From Victivallales bacterium (GTDB taxonomy: Bacteria; Verrucomicrobiota; Lentisphaeria; Oligosphaerales; Oligosphaeraceae): a DNA stretch of 6,804 nt. Below, piece by piece: positions 6,478-6,804 of this stretch. The notes beneath the pieces were generated by a model. It did no database searches and was not told the DNA's origin. It was given only the letters and a program-made list of their open reading frames with translations. Made by a program: the position numbers and the translations under genes. The stretch is taken from the NCBI GenBank assembly GCA_017963875.1, contig JAGCTA010000310.1, forward strand, positions 1-6,804. The letters run 5' to 3'. The stretch's first letter is position 1, and each line of letters begins with the position of its first letter.

Positions 6478-6643
6478 AACCCCAAAAAGCAAGATAAAAA
6501 AGAAGGATTCTTAAGGTTGGACTTCTCTAAAAGATGTCATATAGTAAAGACTTGGAAATACTGAGATGAACCTTCTAGACTTCCAGGCAAGGATGGAAGC
6601 CTTAATCCCCTATTCTGAAACTTAATCAGATTCAAGAAACAAT
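6478..6643. other. AT-rich divergent intergenic region
   Basis: No convincing gene between the antitoxin (leftward) and the ATPase (rightward). It holds a candidate rightward promoter, a short 19-codon ORF at 6566-6625 (MNLLDFQARMEALIPYSET) that is in the same frame as the ATPase but closed by TAA, a small hairpin (CTTCCA 6580-6585 / TGGAAG 6594-6599) and a direct repeat CTTAATC at 6601 and 6621. The composition is clearly more AT-rich than the left part of the window. Confidence 0.5.
6517..6545 (+). promoter_or_regulatory. Candidate promoter for the ATPase gene
   Basis: TTGGAC (6517-6522) and TATAGT (6540-6545) are separated by exactly 17 nt. The -10 matches consensus at five of six positions; the -35 keeps TTG only. 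A start near 6552 would give a leader of about 90 nt containing the 19-codon ORF. Confidence 0.35.
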
Positions 6644-6804
6644 ATGAAATTGATCATCGAGGATATATGTAAAGTTCGTTCAGCAGAGATAGAATTAGAC
6701 GGAATCACTATCATTGCTGGCGACAATAACACAGGAAAATGCACTACAGGCAAAGTGCTTTTTGCACTGTTTAATTCGTTGTTTGGCCTTTCCGACAAGG
6801 TATA
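6644..6804 (+). CDS. N-terminus of an AAA-type P-loop ATPase (3' truncated by the window)
   Basis: An ORF opens at ATG 6644 and runs without a stop to the window edge (53 complete codons). It starts MKLIIEDICKVRSAEIELDG and continues ITIIAGDNNTGKCTTGKVLF. The short beta-strand pair before the P-loop and the GDNNTGK motif (about residues 26-32) are typical of the AAA_15/AAA_23, RecF/SMC-like ATPases, where GENNSGKST-type loops are usual. Here the residue after Lys is Cys33 rather than Ser/Thr, the Mg2+-ligand position, so ATP hydrolysis might be altered unless Thr34 substitutes. An in-frame TAA at 6623 shows that 6644 is the first possible Met downstream; only a weak AAGAAA precedes it. Many such ATPases belong to phage-defence or nuclease systems, and the toxin-antitoxin neighbour fits that, but the rest of the protein is not visible and the role is open. 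Confidence 0.75.
   Translation, partial: MKLIIEDICKVRSAEIELDGITIIAGDNNTGKCTTGKVLFALFNSLFGLSDKV

Noticed and set aside
6234..6514. Two + strand ORFs over the antitoxin and its upstream region
   Set aside because: They are antisense to the AbrB-type antitoxin, which has clear domain features and a ribosome-binding site; the + strand products show no recognisable features.

Overview
The window (6.8 kb) looks like ordinary bacterial chromosome on its left two-thirds and an accessory or defence-type region on its right end. The lineage cannot be fixed from the sequence. The EF-G gene belongs to the two-EF-G (EF-G2/spdEFG2-like) lineage, and the window also carries an intracellular-type GH28 enzyme. 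Spirochaetes, planctomycetes and relatives, including the wider PVC group such as Lentisphaerae or Kiritimatiellota, would fit. This taxonomic reading is a low-confidence inference.

Layout: (1) 1-117 is the last 38 codons of an unrecognised + strand gene. (2) 118-219 is a short AT-rich gap with a near-perfect 17-bp inverted repeat whose loop holds a possible -10 box. (3) 220-5735 holds three co-directional genes 23-27 nt apart: an EF-G paralogue, uvrB (excinuclease subunit B) and a GH28/pectinase-fold beta-helix protein. The spacing suggests one transcription unit, although the three jobs (translation, DNA repair, polysaccharide catabolism) are unrelated. (4) 5736-5807 is a short convergent gap. 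(5) 6418-5808 on the minus strand is a toxin-antitoxin pair: an AbrB/SpoVT-type antitoxin and a Doc (Fic-fold) toxin overlapping by 4 nt, with an 8-bp inverted repeat upstream as candidate operator. (6) 6478-6643 is a visibly AT-rich divergent intergenic region. (7) From 6644 to the window edge is the N-terminus of an AAA-type P-loop ATPase, reading off the end.

The most notable points are these. The EF-G resembles the recycling-type EF-G2 (human GFM2-like), and both domain IV tip loops used in translocation are changed. The GH28 protein keeps the acidic motifs but lacks the usual His (GHG) and RIK motifs. The truncated ATPase has an unusual Walker A (GDNNTGKC) and lies beside a toxin-antitoxin module, so it may be the first gene of a defence system that continues outside the window. 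No RNA genes, CRISPR arrays or intact insertion sequences were seen.
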